Positions 8,559-15,914 of a stretch of 51,051 bases of DNA are shown here, piece by piece. Source of the stretch: an uncultured Spirochaetales bacterium (GTDB taxonomy: Bacteria; Spirochaetota; Spirochaetia; Sphaerochaetales; Sphaerochaetaceae); assembly GCA_944390025.1 (NCBI GenBank), contig CALXOK010000010.1, positions 1-51,051 on the forward strand, written 5' to 3'. The translations under genes and the position numbers were made by a program. The notes below the pieces were generated by a model. The model was not told where the DNA came from. It worked only from the letters and a program-made list of their open reading frames with translations, and did no database searches. Numbering within the stretch: the first letter of the stretch is position 1; each line of letters begins with the position of its first letter.

Positions 8559-9344
8559 CTGTCCGTTCTTGAAGGCCGGTCTTATCAGATTGACATTGCA
8601 CTTTGCAGCAAAGGCCTCAAGCCTGTCCTTGTTGCGTGTCAGGTTAGCAACCTTATGGGCATCCGTGGAGAGTATTGCCCGTGCCCCCATCCGGCCTGCA
8701 AGCTGCCAGAAAGGCTCATACGGATAAGGAGGCCTTCCATCCACTTCCGGTTTCAGAAAACCGTTTGCGTTGATTTCAAGAGGAAGGGAATACTCCATCG
8801 CCAGTGTTATGATTTCCTTCGCGACCTTCTGCATTGTCTCATTCCACTGACTGAAGCCGGCCATGTAAAGGTCAGGATGGGCAATGAAGGAAAACAGTCC
8901 GCTCTGTATTGCTTCAGCCATCTGATCGCGGTAGCACAGGACATCCTCTTCACTCAGCCTGTCTGAGAATGGAGAGACACGTGTCCCGTCCTTACGGATG
9001 ATGAAATGGGTTCCTGTGATGAGGTAATCGACACGTCCTGAATCCTTCAGACTGGAAAAATAATCGCGGTAGCGGGGGAAATAGTCACATTCGTAACCCA
9101 ACAGCACGGGAATTGAGGCCTCTTCTCTCTGAGAGAGCACATCACGCTCATAGTCCTTCATGCGCTCAAAACTCATGCGTGAGCGGTACAGGAATCCATC
9201 CTCAAACGGACAGTGCTCGCTGAATCCGATCAGACCTAGTCCGTTTTCCTGTCCATGGCGGACATACTCTGCGATTGTCCCGCTTCCGTGACCGCAGTAG
9301 AAAGAATGCGTGTGGATATTGTACTTCTCAGTGAACAGACTCAT
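8541..9344 (-). CDS. PHP-domain phosphoesterase, histidinol-phosphatase-like
   Basis: A 267-residue PHP-fold protein. The metal-binding opening is YNIHTHSFYCGHGSGTIAEY; later metal ligands lie in GFSEHCPF (about 39-46), TGTHFII, FIAHPDLY and ILSTDAHKV (about 225-233). The overall pattern fits HisK-type histidinol phosphatases, which make histidinol in histidine synthesis, but no other his genes are nearby and the substrate could be another small phosphate ester. The start overlaps the end of mltG by 17 nt, so it lies in one leftward operon with mltG and the coiled-coil gene. Confidence 0.8.
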   Translation of the reverse strand: MSLFTEKYNIHTHSFYCGHGSGTIAEYVRHGQENGLGLIGFSEHCPFEDGFLYRSRMSFERMKDYERDVLSQREEASIPVLLGYECDYFPRYRDYFSSLKDSGRVDYLITGTHFIIRKDGTRVSPFSDRLSEEDVLCYRDQMAEAIQSGLFSFIAHPDLYMAGFSQWNETMQKVAKEIITLAMEYSLPLEINANGFLKPEVDGRPPYPYEPFWQLAGRMGARAILSTDAHKVANLTRNKDRLEAFAAKCNVNLIRPAFKNGQLEWDS

Positions 9345-10713
9345 AGGTATTCAGATGTTCCTCGTAAGTGTATCCAGTGTACAACTTTCCCTCATCATCG
9401 TGAAGATAATACAGAGCCCCTGTGACAGCAGGATTGAGCACAGCATCTACAGCCTGCGGGGAGATGGAACCTATGCCAGAAGGCGGAAGACCCGGCTTGC
9501 GTCTTGTGTTGTACGGGGTGTCACGCTCATATACACTCTGAGGAATCTTACCCACCCAGTCATTCAGCTCATAGCGGGTCGTCGCATCAATTCCAAGAGG
9601 CATACCGGTAGCCAGACGGTTCAGCATGACAGCGGCAATCACAGGCATCTGCGATGCATCCTGAGTCTCACGGTTCACCATACTTGCAATGATGATTACC
9701 TGACGCGCGCTGAGATCAGAGGATGCAAGCTCAGCTGAATGGGATCTCAACTCATCCAGTGTCGCATTAAGCATCTGTCTGGCAAGGTCAAGAGCAGAAG
9801 AAGATTCATACGTGCCAGCCATCAGCCATCCTTCAATGAAGTCAAGACCGCTTTCCTCCATCACCTGACGGCAGGCCTTTATGAATTCACCCCGGGAGGC
9901 AAAGGATCTGTTTGCAAGCATCGAGTCAATATTCTCAACCGTATAGCCCGGGTATATGACAACAGGAGCACAAGCAGATACAGGCGTTGTCAGAAGAGAG
10001 GCTATCTGCTCTGTGCTCATCTCACTGCTGACATGATAGGTGCCGACCTGCAAGGAGCCTGAGAGCGATGCGGAGGCAAGGTAATCGAGGAAGGCTGCGC
10101 TGTCAGTATACGGTGCAAGCAGAGAGGCCACCTGAGATGCGCTCATTCCGGAGAGCACGGTCACATCACCCTGATTCACTTTCTCAGCCTCCTGAAGAAC
10201 AGGCTGCACACCTGTAGCCTCTGAAGAATTGTTTCCCCTCCGGCTGATGACAAGGACTGCTGTGAGGATAATCACAAGAATGAAAAGTCCGGCAGCAAGA
10301 TGCATGAGAAGAACTGAGGTGTCAGGCTTCACAGATGACACCACAGGAGAGTCCTTTTTCTCTTTCTCTTTTTCCTTGCTTTTCTCGATGCTCTTCTTCA
10401 TACCTTCATAACGGGAAGAGGCAGGAGCGCTTTTCTTCTCCGTTTTAGGTATTTTCTTCTCAGGCCTGTCCAGCACCGCCCTGATTCTCTCATCCCGGGT
10501 CATCAGGCTCAGATCACGGACATCGGGAAGCTTTTTCTCCGGGAGTCTGGAAGATGAAGACGGTTTTTTCACACGCGCCTTTTCAAGTTTCTGGGAACTT
10601 GAGGAGGAACTTCTGTTCTGAGCTGGAGCCTTTGCAGATGACTGGCTTCTGTTTTTCGCACTGGAAGCCGGTGCCGGCTTCTTCGCCTTCACCTTGAAGC
10701 TGTTCTCACTCAT
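9328..10713 (-). CDS. mltG: endolytic murein transglycosylase MltG with long cytoplasmic tail
   Basis: This 461-residue inner-membrane enzyme cleaves nascent peptidoglycan strands and helps set their length. Residues 1-130 are Lys/Ser/Ala/Pro-rich and disordered-looking (many KK, SSS and KEKEKEK runs). One membrane helix follows (about 134-157), then a LysM-like region (about 170-240) and the YceG catalytic domain. The catalytic Glu sits in ASMVNRETQDASQMP, followed by VIAAVMLNRLATGMPLGIDAT. The long basic tail is unusual; MltG usually has a short one. The start overlaps the coiled-coil gene by 4 nt. Confidence 0.9.
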   Translation of the reverse strand: MSENSFKVKAKKPAPASSAKNRSQSSAKAPAQNRSSSSSSQKLEKARVKKPSSSSRLPEKKLPDVRDLSLMTRDERIRAVLDRPEKKIPKTEKKSAPASSRYEGMKKSIEKSKEKEKEKKDSPVVSSVKPDTSVLLMHLAAGLFILVIILTAVLVISRRGNNSSEATGVQPVLQEAEKVNQGDVTVLSGMSASQVASLLAPYTDSAAFLDYLASASLSGSLQVGTYHVSSEMSTEQIASLLTTPVSACAPVVIYPGYTVENIDSMLANRSFASRGEFIKACRQVMEESGLDFIEGWLMAGTYESSSALDLARQMLNATLDELRSHSAELASSDLSARQVIIIASMVNRETQDASQMPVIAAVMLNRLATGMPLGIDATTRYELNDWVGKIPQSVYERDTPYNTRRKPGLPPSGIGSISPQAVDAVLNPAVTGALYYLHDDEGKLYTGYTYEEHLNTYESVH

Positions 10714-11744
10714 CTGATTCTCGCCTCTACATTGCTTATCTTGCGCCGGAGTGACCTGTTCTCCTCCTCGATTGCCTCAATCTGGCCTTTGATGCGGTTT
10801 ATCTCACCTTTCAGATCCTGAATCCTGCCATTGTTGAATTCAATCATGCTGGAAAAATCGGCGATTGCTGCCAGCTCGTTCTCCTTCTCTATCTCCTGAG
10901 TGCACGAATCAATCTTCTGATGAAGAGCCAGCATTCTTGAGACAACGTCAAGAAAGGACTCTGGTGTCGAAGGGCCTATCCACTTGCTTCCGTTGTCGAA
11001 AAGATAGAAGCCGTAATTGACACCGGATTCGGTCATCTCATTCCTCGCCATCTTGTATTTCTCATCAAGGCCGTCATCCTGTTCAAGTGTCAGCTGGCTT
11101 GTGGAAAGTCTGTGCTTCTTCGCCTCAATGTCATGCTCAAGCATCTTCTGGGCCGAGCGGAAAGCCGAATAGGAGCTGACAAGGTTCTGTGCATTCTCTC
11201 CTGAAAGCTCTTCAAGAAGGCCCTTCTCATCCAGCACGCTGAAACAGGACATGAAGACATCGTCCTGCCTGCTCTGATACAAGGACAGGCGCATGCGTCC
11301 GGCAAGCCCTGCAATGAACTTACGCCCCGCCTGAGTGCGCATCTGCTCTTCCTTTTCAAGAAATGGTTTCAGGGCCTCCTTCACAGCAGGGCTGCAGTCC
11401 GCAGCTCCCGCCTGGGCATAGGCAACAGCACCGATACGTGATGCAAGAAGCCGCATGTTTTTCTCGTTCTGGCTTTTCTCCTTCTGTAGCCTTGAGACAT
11501 TGGCCTGACCTTCAGAAAGTTTCTTTTTCAAATCATCCCGCTCTTTCAAAGAGATTTCGAGTCTTCTGAAAGAATCACGGTTTTTAATGAATGATGACCT
11601 CATTGACGGCGCTATCAGTGACAGCGTCTCATCATCAGAAGCACAAGACAGAGAGGCAAGAGTCACGGCTTCAGACCTCAGGTCTGACCATGCCTGATCA
11701 ATCTCCTGCTGTATTTCCTCTATCCTTGTTCTGACACTGTCCAT
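10710..11744 (-). CDS. coiled-coil protein of unknown function
   Basis: This 344-residue protein is mostly heptad-rich helix, for example near 60-115 and again in the last 60 residues (GEINRIKGQIEAIEEENRSL), with no signal peptide or membrane helix. A more globular patch around residues 215-260 contains YGFYLFDNGSKWIGPSTPES. I do not recognise the family. I chose MDSVRTRIEEIQ as the start; an in-frame ATG 7 codons upstream and the extreme ATG at 11786 are alternatives, and the latter would add a Cys/Trp-rich leader that looks non-coding. A 4-nt overlap with mltG suggests a role at the cell envelope or in division, but that is only context. Confidence 0.6.
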   Translation of the reverse strand: MDSVRTRIEEIQQEIDQAWSDLRSEAVTLASLSCASDDETLSLIAPSMRSSFIKNRDSFRRLEISLKERDDLKKKLSEGQANVSRLQKEKSQNEKNMRLLASRIGAVAYAQAGAADCSPAVKEALKPFLEKEEQMRTQAGRKFIAGLAGRMRLSLYQSRQDDVFMSCFSVLDEKGLLEELSGENAQNLVSSYSAFRSAQKMLEHDIEAKKHRLSTSQLTLEQDDGLDEKYKMARNEMTESGVNYGFYLFDNGSKWIGPSTPESFLDVVSRMLALHQKIDSCTQEIEKENELAAIADFSSMIEFNNGRIQDLKGEINRIKGQIEAIEEENRSLRRKISNVEARIR

Positions 11745-11768
11745 ACCCTCTGATGATAGCATCCAGAA

Positions 11769-11798
11769 TTGACAAAGCCAACACATGTTGGCTATTCT
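11769..11798 (+). promoter_or_regulatory. sigma-70-like promoter with palindrome in spacer
   Basis: TTGACA (11769-11774) and TATTCT (11793-11798) are separated by 18 nt. The spacer is filled by a perfect inverted repeat (11776-11793, 8-bp arms around CA). The promoter points at the RNA-binding protein gene at 11907 and leaves a leader of about 100 nt. A repressor bound here would block polymerase, so the palindrome is a good operator candidate. The same site also lies upstream of the divergent coiled-coil gene. Confidence 0.5.
11776..11793. repeat. 18-nt perfect inverted repeat, candidate operator
   Basis: The sequence AGCCAACACATGTTGGCT has two 8-nt arms that match exactly around a 2-nt centre. 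It lies between the -35 and -10 of the rightward promoter and 32 nt upstream of the divergent coiled-coil start. No regulator is encoded beside it, and I do not recognise it as the site of a known family. Confidence 0.6.
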
Positions 11799-11906
11799 TG
11801 CTCTGTTGCTTTTCTGATTCCGTAAGCAAGGAAAATTCAGCCTGCGAATGCGGAGAAAGGCAAAAAACGTAACTGGTGCAAAGCCACCTCAGGAGCCACT
11901 AAATCT

Positions 11907-12512
11907 ATGCAGAATGACATTTCCATAAAGGAAGACGAACTCAGGGAGAGAATACAGTCTCTGGTCAGTGCCGTCAGGGCCGACAACAACCCTGAAGAGC
12001 TGGAAAGAATCAAGAAAATCATCAAAAAGAATGTTCCATTCACACTGCGCGGCTATTTCTCAGCCTACCTTCTCAGGCTGCTTGCTTCCCCTTCATCCAG
12101 AGCGAAAGCTCCGGTGCGTGAATACAGGGAAGCGAAGAAGCCACAGCAGCAGAATACGACCCCGCAGCAGGTGAAGGAAGAAAAGAGCGAGAAGAAACCG
12201 CAACAGCGTGTCATCCCTCAGGATGCAAAAACACTCTACATCAACCTCGGGAAAATCGGGCATGTCTATGCGCGTGACCTTGTGAGCCTGTTTGCGAATG
12301 AAGCTGGAATCAGCAAGGATGAGATCTATCTTATCCGCCTGCATGACAAATACTCATTTGTCACAGTCAGTGAGGCAAACTGCGCTAAGGCAATTGAGGC
12401 GCTTCAGGGCAAGAGCTACAAGAACAGAACCATCCAGATCAACATCTCGAACAAGGAAAAGGCCGCAGGTGCCGTGACAAGTGAGCCAGATGCAAATAGC
12501 GCTGCTCTGTAA
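11907..12512 (+). CDS. stand-alone DbpA-type RNA-binding domain protein
   Basis: A 201-residue protein with three parts. A helical N-terminus (about 1-70; DELRERIQSLVSAVRADN) is followed by a Pro/Gln/Lys-rich linker (about 71-105), then an RRM-like fold (about 107-182: TLYINLGKIGHVYARDLVSL, then KYSFVTVSEANCAKAIEALQ). The last part matches the C-terminal RNA-binding domain of DbpA DEAD-box helicases, which recognises 23S rRNA hairpin 92 in the classic enzyme, but no helicase domain is present. A role as ribosome-assembly or RNA chaperone factor is inferred. An AGGAG lies 11 nt upstream of the ATG. The leader contains a TTGCTT/AAGCAA stem and may be structured. The end overlaps the next gene by up to 32 nt. 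Confidence 0.75.
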   Translation: MQNDISIKEDELRERIQSLVSAVRADNNPEELERIKKIIKKNVPFTLRGYFSAYLLRLLASPSSRAKAPVREYREAKKPQQQNTTPQQVKEEKSEKKPQQRVIPQDAKTLYINLGKIGHVYARDLVSLFANEAGISKDEIYLIRLHDKYSFVTVSEANCAKAIEALQGKSYKNRTIQINISNKEKAAGAVTSEPDANSAAL

Positions 12513-13110
12513 CGGGAGCTTCGCCACTGACTGCTACATTCTGACAGACGGAGAAAAAGCCTGGCTTGTGGATGCTCCGGCTCCTGCAGACAGGCTTGTT
12601 TCCAGAATCAGAAAAACAGGATGCCGCCTTGATGGCATCTACCTGACCCATGGACACTTTGACCATATCGGAGCGGCCGGAGAGCTGAAGGAAATCTGGC
12701 CTGAGGCTTTTATCGCCATACATGAAGCGGATGTGCCGCTGATGACAGATGATTCCTGCAGGAGAGACATGTCGTTTTTCGGTCTTCATCCGGACTTTGG
12801 AGTAATCTCTCCCGATGTCATACTGAAAGACGGAGATCTTACAGCATTCGGCTATAAGGTGATACACACACCCGGGCATACTCCCGGCTCAGTATGCTAT
12901 TACGGAAAGGAAGACGGAATCATCTTCACAGGTGACACGCTCTTCCAGTCAGGTATCGGGCGTACAGACATGCCCGGTGGCAGCTACAGCCAGATTGTCA
13001 CATCATTGAAGAAGATAGTCTCAGTGACCTGTGATGAAGACAGGGTTCTGCCAGGCCACGGCTCTGTGAGTGAAATCAAGGCTGAGAAACAGAACAACCC
13101 ATACCTTTAA
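12481..13110 (+). CDS. metallo-beta-lactamase-fold hydrolase (glyoxalase II-like)
   Basis: The 209 residues carry the MBL metal motif THGHFDH (about 55-61), followed by HTPGHTPGS (His ligand), FTGDTLF (bridging Asp) and LPGHG near the end. This is the pattern of small YcbL/glyoxalase-II-type hydrolases, which cut thioesters such as S-lactoylglutathione; the real substrate is not known. The frame can start at GTG 12481 or at ATG 12490 (MQIALLCNGS). The latter aligns better with the family, but an AGG lies well placed before the GTG. It is co-transcribed with the RNA-binding protein and followed by a terminator. Confidence 0.85.
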   Translation: MSQMQIALLCNGSFATDCYILTDGEKAWLVDAPAPADRLVSRIRKTGCRLDGIYLTHGHFDHIGAAGELKEIWPEAFIAIHEADVPLMTDDSCRRDMSFFGLHPDFGVISPDVILKDGDLTAFGYKVIHTPGHTPGSVCYYGKEDGIIFTGDTLFQSGIGRTDMPGGSYSQIVTSLKKIVSVTCDEDRVLPGHGSVSEIKAEKQNNPYL

Positions 13111-13118
13111 TTTAATTC

Positions 13119-13150
13119 AAAAGGCGTCCCAGAGCAGGAACGCCTTTCTC
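13119..13150. terminator. intrinsic terminator, likely bidirectional
   Basis: An 8-bp stem (AAAGGCGT with ACGCCTTT) and a 12-nt loop lie between the convergent MBL and DksA/TraR-type genes. A-run on the left and T-rich tract on the right let it work in both directions. Confidence 0.75.
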
Positions 13151-13163
13151 ATTTCATCTGGAC

Positions 13164-13523
13164 TCAGTTCGCACTGCGTCTTCTTTCTTCTTCATTCTTG
13201 CAGTCAATGCACAGCACTGCAGAAGGCATTGCCCTGAGTCTGTCCTCAGGAATCTTCTTGCCGCACTTGAGGCAGATGCCGTATCTGTTCTCACTGATGC
13301 GCTTGAGCGCATTCTCCACAGCTGTCAGCCTCTTTGCATCCATTGCATTCAGGGCTTCCATTTTCTTGAAGGCACCTTCATCCGAGGCAAGGTCTACACT
13401 GTCACCCCTTCCTGTGGCTCCCTCTTCCTTGAACGAGGAGTTATCTCCGTTCATCCTGTCAAGAATTGTCTTGCGCTCCTTATACAAGAGGTCCTTCATT
13501 TCCTCGATAAAAGCAGCATCCAT
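13164..13523 (-). CDS. DksA/TraR C4-type zinc-finger protein
   Basis: A 119-residue protein: a helical hairpin (about 5-75) and a C-terminal four-Cys zinc finger, YGICLKCGKKIPEDRLRAMP followed by LCIDCK. This is the DksA/TraR superfamily, whose members bind in the RNA-polymerase secondary channel and retune promoters, often with ppGpp. The acidic hairpin tip usual in DksA (DxxDxA) appears as DSVDLASDEGA, so activity on polymerase is plausible. The start MDAAFIEEM is fixed by a strong AAAGGGGGG ribosome site; a longer frame upstream overlaps the promoter and is unlikely. Single gene with its own promoter and a shared terminator. Confidence 0.88.
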   Translation of the reverse strand: MDAAFIEEMKDLLYKERKTILDRMNGDNSSFKEEGATGRGDSVDLASDEGAFKKMEALNAMDAKRLTAVENALKRISENRYGICLKCGKKIPEDRLRAMPSAVLCIDCKNEEERRRSAN

Positions 13524-13567
13524 TGCAATTCCCCCCTTTAGTCCGCATGTTGTAAACTCATGCAGTG

Positions 13568-13595
13568 AATATAACAGGATATTTTTAATTGTCAA
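13568..13595 (-). promoter_or_regulatory. sigma-70 promoter of the DksA/TraR-type gene
   Basis: On the minus strand TTGACA (13590-13595) and TATATT (13568-13573) stand 16 nt apart, 45 nt upstream of the chosen ATG. Both hexamers are near consensus, suggesting strong constitutive transcription. Confidence 0.72.
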
Positions 13596-13666
13596 GCGCA
13601 ATATTCATAACATGCACTTAATGACAAAAACATTCCCTTGTGCATGAACGAATTGCAGGAAAAGCA

Positions 13667-13864
13667 TTATTTGCTGTTTTTCAGCTTTTTAAGGCTTCCG
13701 GTAAGACCAAGGACAACAATGATGTAGACAACGAAGACAAGCACCTTGACCCAGACGGGGCCTGTATAGACAGTGGCAAGCAGGATGAAACCTGTTGTCA
13801 TGCCGGCAAGAAGAACGGCGACAGCCAGCCAGAGTCCCTTCAGGGGATTGTCTTTATCAGCCAT
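13667..13864 (-). CDS. small two-helix membrane protein
   Basis: A 65-residue protein with two predicted membrane helices (about 11-32 and 38-56) between a charged N-terminus (MADKDNPLK) and a Lys-rich C-terminus. No family recognised. It overlaps the end of the thrH-type gene by 8 nt, so it is probably translated from the same message; the real frame is supported by this overlap and by its clean hydrophobic pattern. Confidence 0.6.
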   Translation of the reverse strand: MADKDNPLKGLWLAVAVLLAGMTTGFILLATVYTGPVWVKVLVFVVYIIVVLGLTGSLKKLKNSK

Positions 13865-14462
13865 TGAGGAAGTCCTTTATAGTCGACAGGAAGTCATCAT
13901 AAGTTGTTGACAGATGAAGCTCGGGGTATTCCTCAAGAATGTTCTCCGGCGCCCTGAACAGAGAGCCGCAGTCAGCCGTCTTTATCATTGTCAGGTCGTT
14001 GTAGCTGTCACCGGCGGCAAAGGTCCTGAATCCCATGAGCCTGAGATGCTCGACAGCCTTCCTCTTGCCGTCTTCCTGACGGAGAGTGAAGCCTGTGATG
14101 GTGCCTTCATTATCCACAACCAGGCTGTTACAGAAGATTGTCGGCCAGTCAAGCTGCTTCATCAGAGGGGATGCGAACTCGCGGAAAGTGTCTGAAAGGA
14201 TGACAACCTGGGTAAGGCTTCTCAGTTCGTCAAGAAACTCTTTCGCACCCTCAAGCGGACGGATTGTGGCGATGACATCCTGGATATCGGAAAGATGGAG
14301 GCCGTGCTCCTTGAGAATCCTGATTCTTCCATTCATCAGGACTGTGTAGTCGGGGATGTCACGGGTTGTGAGACGCAGCTCCTCTATTCCGGTTTTCTGA
14401 GCGAATGCAATCCATATTTCCGGTACGAGGACTCCTTCAAGATCAAGACAGACAACTTCCAT
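13857..14462 (-). CDS. thrH: ThrH-type HAD phosphatase (phosphoserine phosphatase)
   Basis: The 201 residues match ThrH closely along their full length: CLDLEGVLVPEIWIAFAQKTGI at the start, TTRDIPDY near 32-39, ATIRPLEGA, VVILSDTFREF and FAAGDSYNDLTMI. The first HAD motif is DLEGV, with the nucleophile Asp, instead of DxDxT. ThrH dephosphorylates phosphoserine, and can pass the phosphate to homoserine, so it may serve serine and threonine synthesis. The start ATG is preceded by GGAGGAAAGGAA. Confidence 0.9.
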   Translation of the reverse strand: MEVVCLDLEGVLVPEIWIAFAQKTGIEELRLTTRDIPDYTVLMNGRIRILKEHGLHLSDIQDVIATIRPLEGAKEFLDELRSLTQVVILSDTFREFASPLMKQLDWPTIFCNSLVVDNEGTITGFTLRQEDGKRKAVEHLRLMGFRTFAAGDSYNDLTMIKTADCGSLFRAPENILEEYPELHLSTTYDDFLSTIKDFLNG

Positions 14463-14549
14463 TTCCTTTCCTCCCTGACTTAAGAAAAAAAGCTGCTTTC
14501 ATATTAAGAAAAAAAGACAAAGCCATCAAGAAATGATACCCTGTCAGTC

Positions 14550-15458
14550 ATGAAAACAGGTATTGCAGCTCTTTCAGCTTTCCTCACCGGTGTCATTATC
14601 AGCATCATGGTTGTCGCGAACACCGAGCTTGGAAACGCCACAACCAATGAAGTCTCAATGATTGTGAATCAGTCAATAGGAGTCGTTCTCGTCACACTCA
14701 TACTCCTTATGGGAAAGAACAACCCGCTGATTTCCCCGCCCAGGCAGAAAAGCAGATGGTACATGTATTTCGGAGGACTTTTCGGCATCTTCGTCATGGT
14801 CTTCAATTTCTACAGCGTGCTCAACATCGGCTCAGCTCTTGCAATGGCCTGTGCCGTATTCGGACAGAGCCTGATGGCCCTGATTCTTGATATCTTCGGC
14901 CTCTTTGGAATGAAAAAGCAGCAGATTACTGTGAAAAAGGCCCTCTCAACCGGAATCTCTTTTGCCGGAATACTTGTCATGAGCCTTTCGCAGACCCAGA
15001 AAGGAAGCCTCATCTACATCCTGATGGCAGTCGCAGCCGGTGTGTTCACCATGCTCCAGTTCTGCTATAATTCAGGCTTTGCGAAAAAGAAAGGCGCCCT
15101 GTTCTCAGCACGCCAGAATGCGCTTTCAGGCCTTGCAGGAACGCTTGTCTATGCATTCATACTTCTGCCGGATGAGACTCTTTCCGGATTCAGGAATCTG
15201 CCCTCTGTACCTTTCTTGACCATCATTCTCGGCGGATGTCTTGCCATTGTGGTCGTCAGTGCAAGCAACCTGATCATCCCTGCCGTCCCGGCGGTCTACT
15301 CTTCCCTGCTGATTTCTGCAGGCCAGATTCTCTCATCCCTGGCACTGGATGCATTCTTCTATTCACGCTTCTCCCTGCCGATGCTTTCAGGAGCTGTAAT
15401 CATGCTTGCCGGCGTGCTGCTTGACTATTTCGCAGGAAGAAGCCTGAGTCGGGGCTAA
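14550..15458 (+). CDS. DMT-superfamily transporter (DUF606/YdcZ-like)
   Basis: A 302-residue integral membrane protein with about ten helices in two similar halves, starting ALSAFLTGVIISIMVVAN and again after residue 150. The helices carry the conserved small-residue patterns of the DUF606 drug/metabolite family, such as NIGSALAMACAVFGQSLMAL. The substrate is unknown. It is divergent from thrH with an 87-nt gap; no good ribosome site precedes the ATG, so the start is less certain. Confidence 0.8.
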   Translation: MKTGIAALSAFLTGVIISIMVVANTELGNATTNEVSMIVNQSIGVVLVTLILLMGKNNPLISPPRQKSRWYMYFGGLFGIFVMVFNFYSVLNIGSALAMACAVFGQSLMALILDIFGLFGMKKQQITVKKALSTGISFAGILVMSLSQTQKGSLIYILMAVAAGVFTMLQFCYNSGFAKKKGALFSARQNALSGLAGTLVYAFILLPDETLSGFRNLPSVPFLTIILGGCLAIVVVSASNLIIPAVPAVYSSLLISAGQILSSLALDAFFYSRFSLPMLSGAVIMLAGVLLDYFAGRSLSRG

Positions 15459-15470
15459 GAAGCAGGATTG

Positions 15471-15914
15471 TCAGTTTAGCTTCATATATAGTAAAGGATA
15501 TGGATTCCCCTGCCCGTCCGTCTCACTGCGCCTGTACACAGAGAATCCCATATGCTCGTAGAACCCTTTTGCCTGAGGATTCTGCTCGTTGACTGCAAGG
15601 CAGGTGACTGAATACTCATCCACAGCTTTAGTGATGAGCATGCGGCCAAGACCCTTGCCTCTTTCCTCTGCCTGTATGAAAAGCATCTCGAGAGAGCCGT
15701 CCTGCACTCCCATGAAAGCCACCGGAGTGCCATCATCTCCTTCACATACAATCAGAGTCTCAACTCCTTTGAGCGCCTCCGGCACGGCCTTCCTGATACT
15801 CTGGATTTCTGATTCTGAAAGGAAATGATGAGTCGCGCGGACTGACGATTCCCATACAGTCAGAAGGCGGTCAATCAAATCAGGTGTCCTGTCTGTCACT
15901 TCACGTATTGTCAT
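15471..15914 (-). CDS. GNAT-family N-acetyltransferase
   Basis: The 147 residues form a typical GNAT fold. The acetyl-CoA loop is AEERGKGLGRMLI (about 82-94), preceded by the beta-4 strand LEMLFI and followed by LAVNEQNPQAKGFYEHMGF, the pattern seen in YjaB/YiaC-like enzymes. The acceptor (protein N-terminus, antibiotic or small amine) is unknown. It overlaps the LysR gene upstream by 14 nt, so the two are one transcript and the regulator may control it. Confidence 0.87.
   Translation of the reverse strand: MTIREVTDRTPDLIDRLLTVWESSVRATHHFLSESEIQSIRKAVPEALKGVETLIVCEGDDGTPVAFMGVQDGSLEMLFIQAEERGKGLGRMLITKAVDEYSVTCLAVNEQNPQAKGFYEHMGFSVYRRSETDGQGNPYPLLYMKLN

Noticed and set aside
11800..11906. 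Possible c-di-GMP (GEMM) or cobalamin riboswitch in the leader, from the GCAAAGCC-like bases
   Set aside because: Only a few bases agree; the required paired helices and the conserved tetraloop hairpin are not formed, and the downstream gene is not a usual target.
13524..13601. Longer start for the DksA/TraR-type protein
   Set aside because: The extra 26 codons overlap the promoter, and a strong ribosome site favours the internal ATG.
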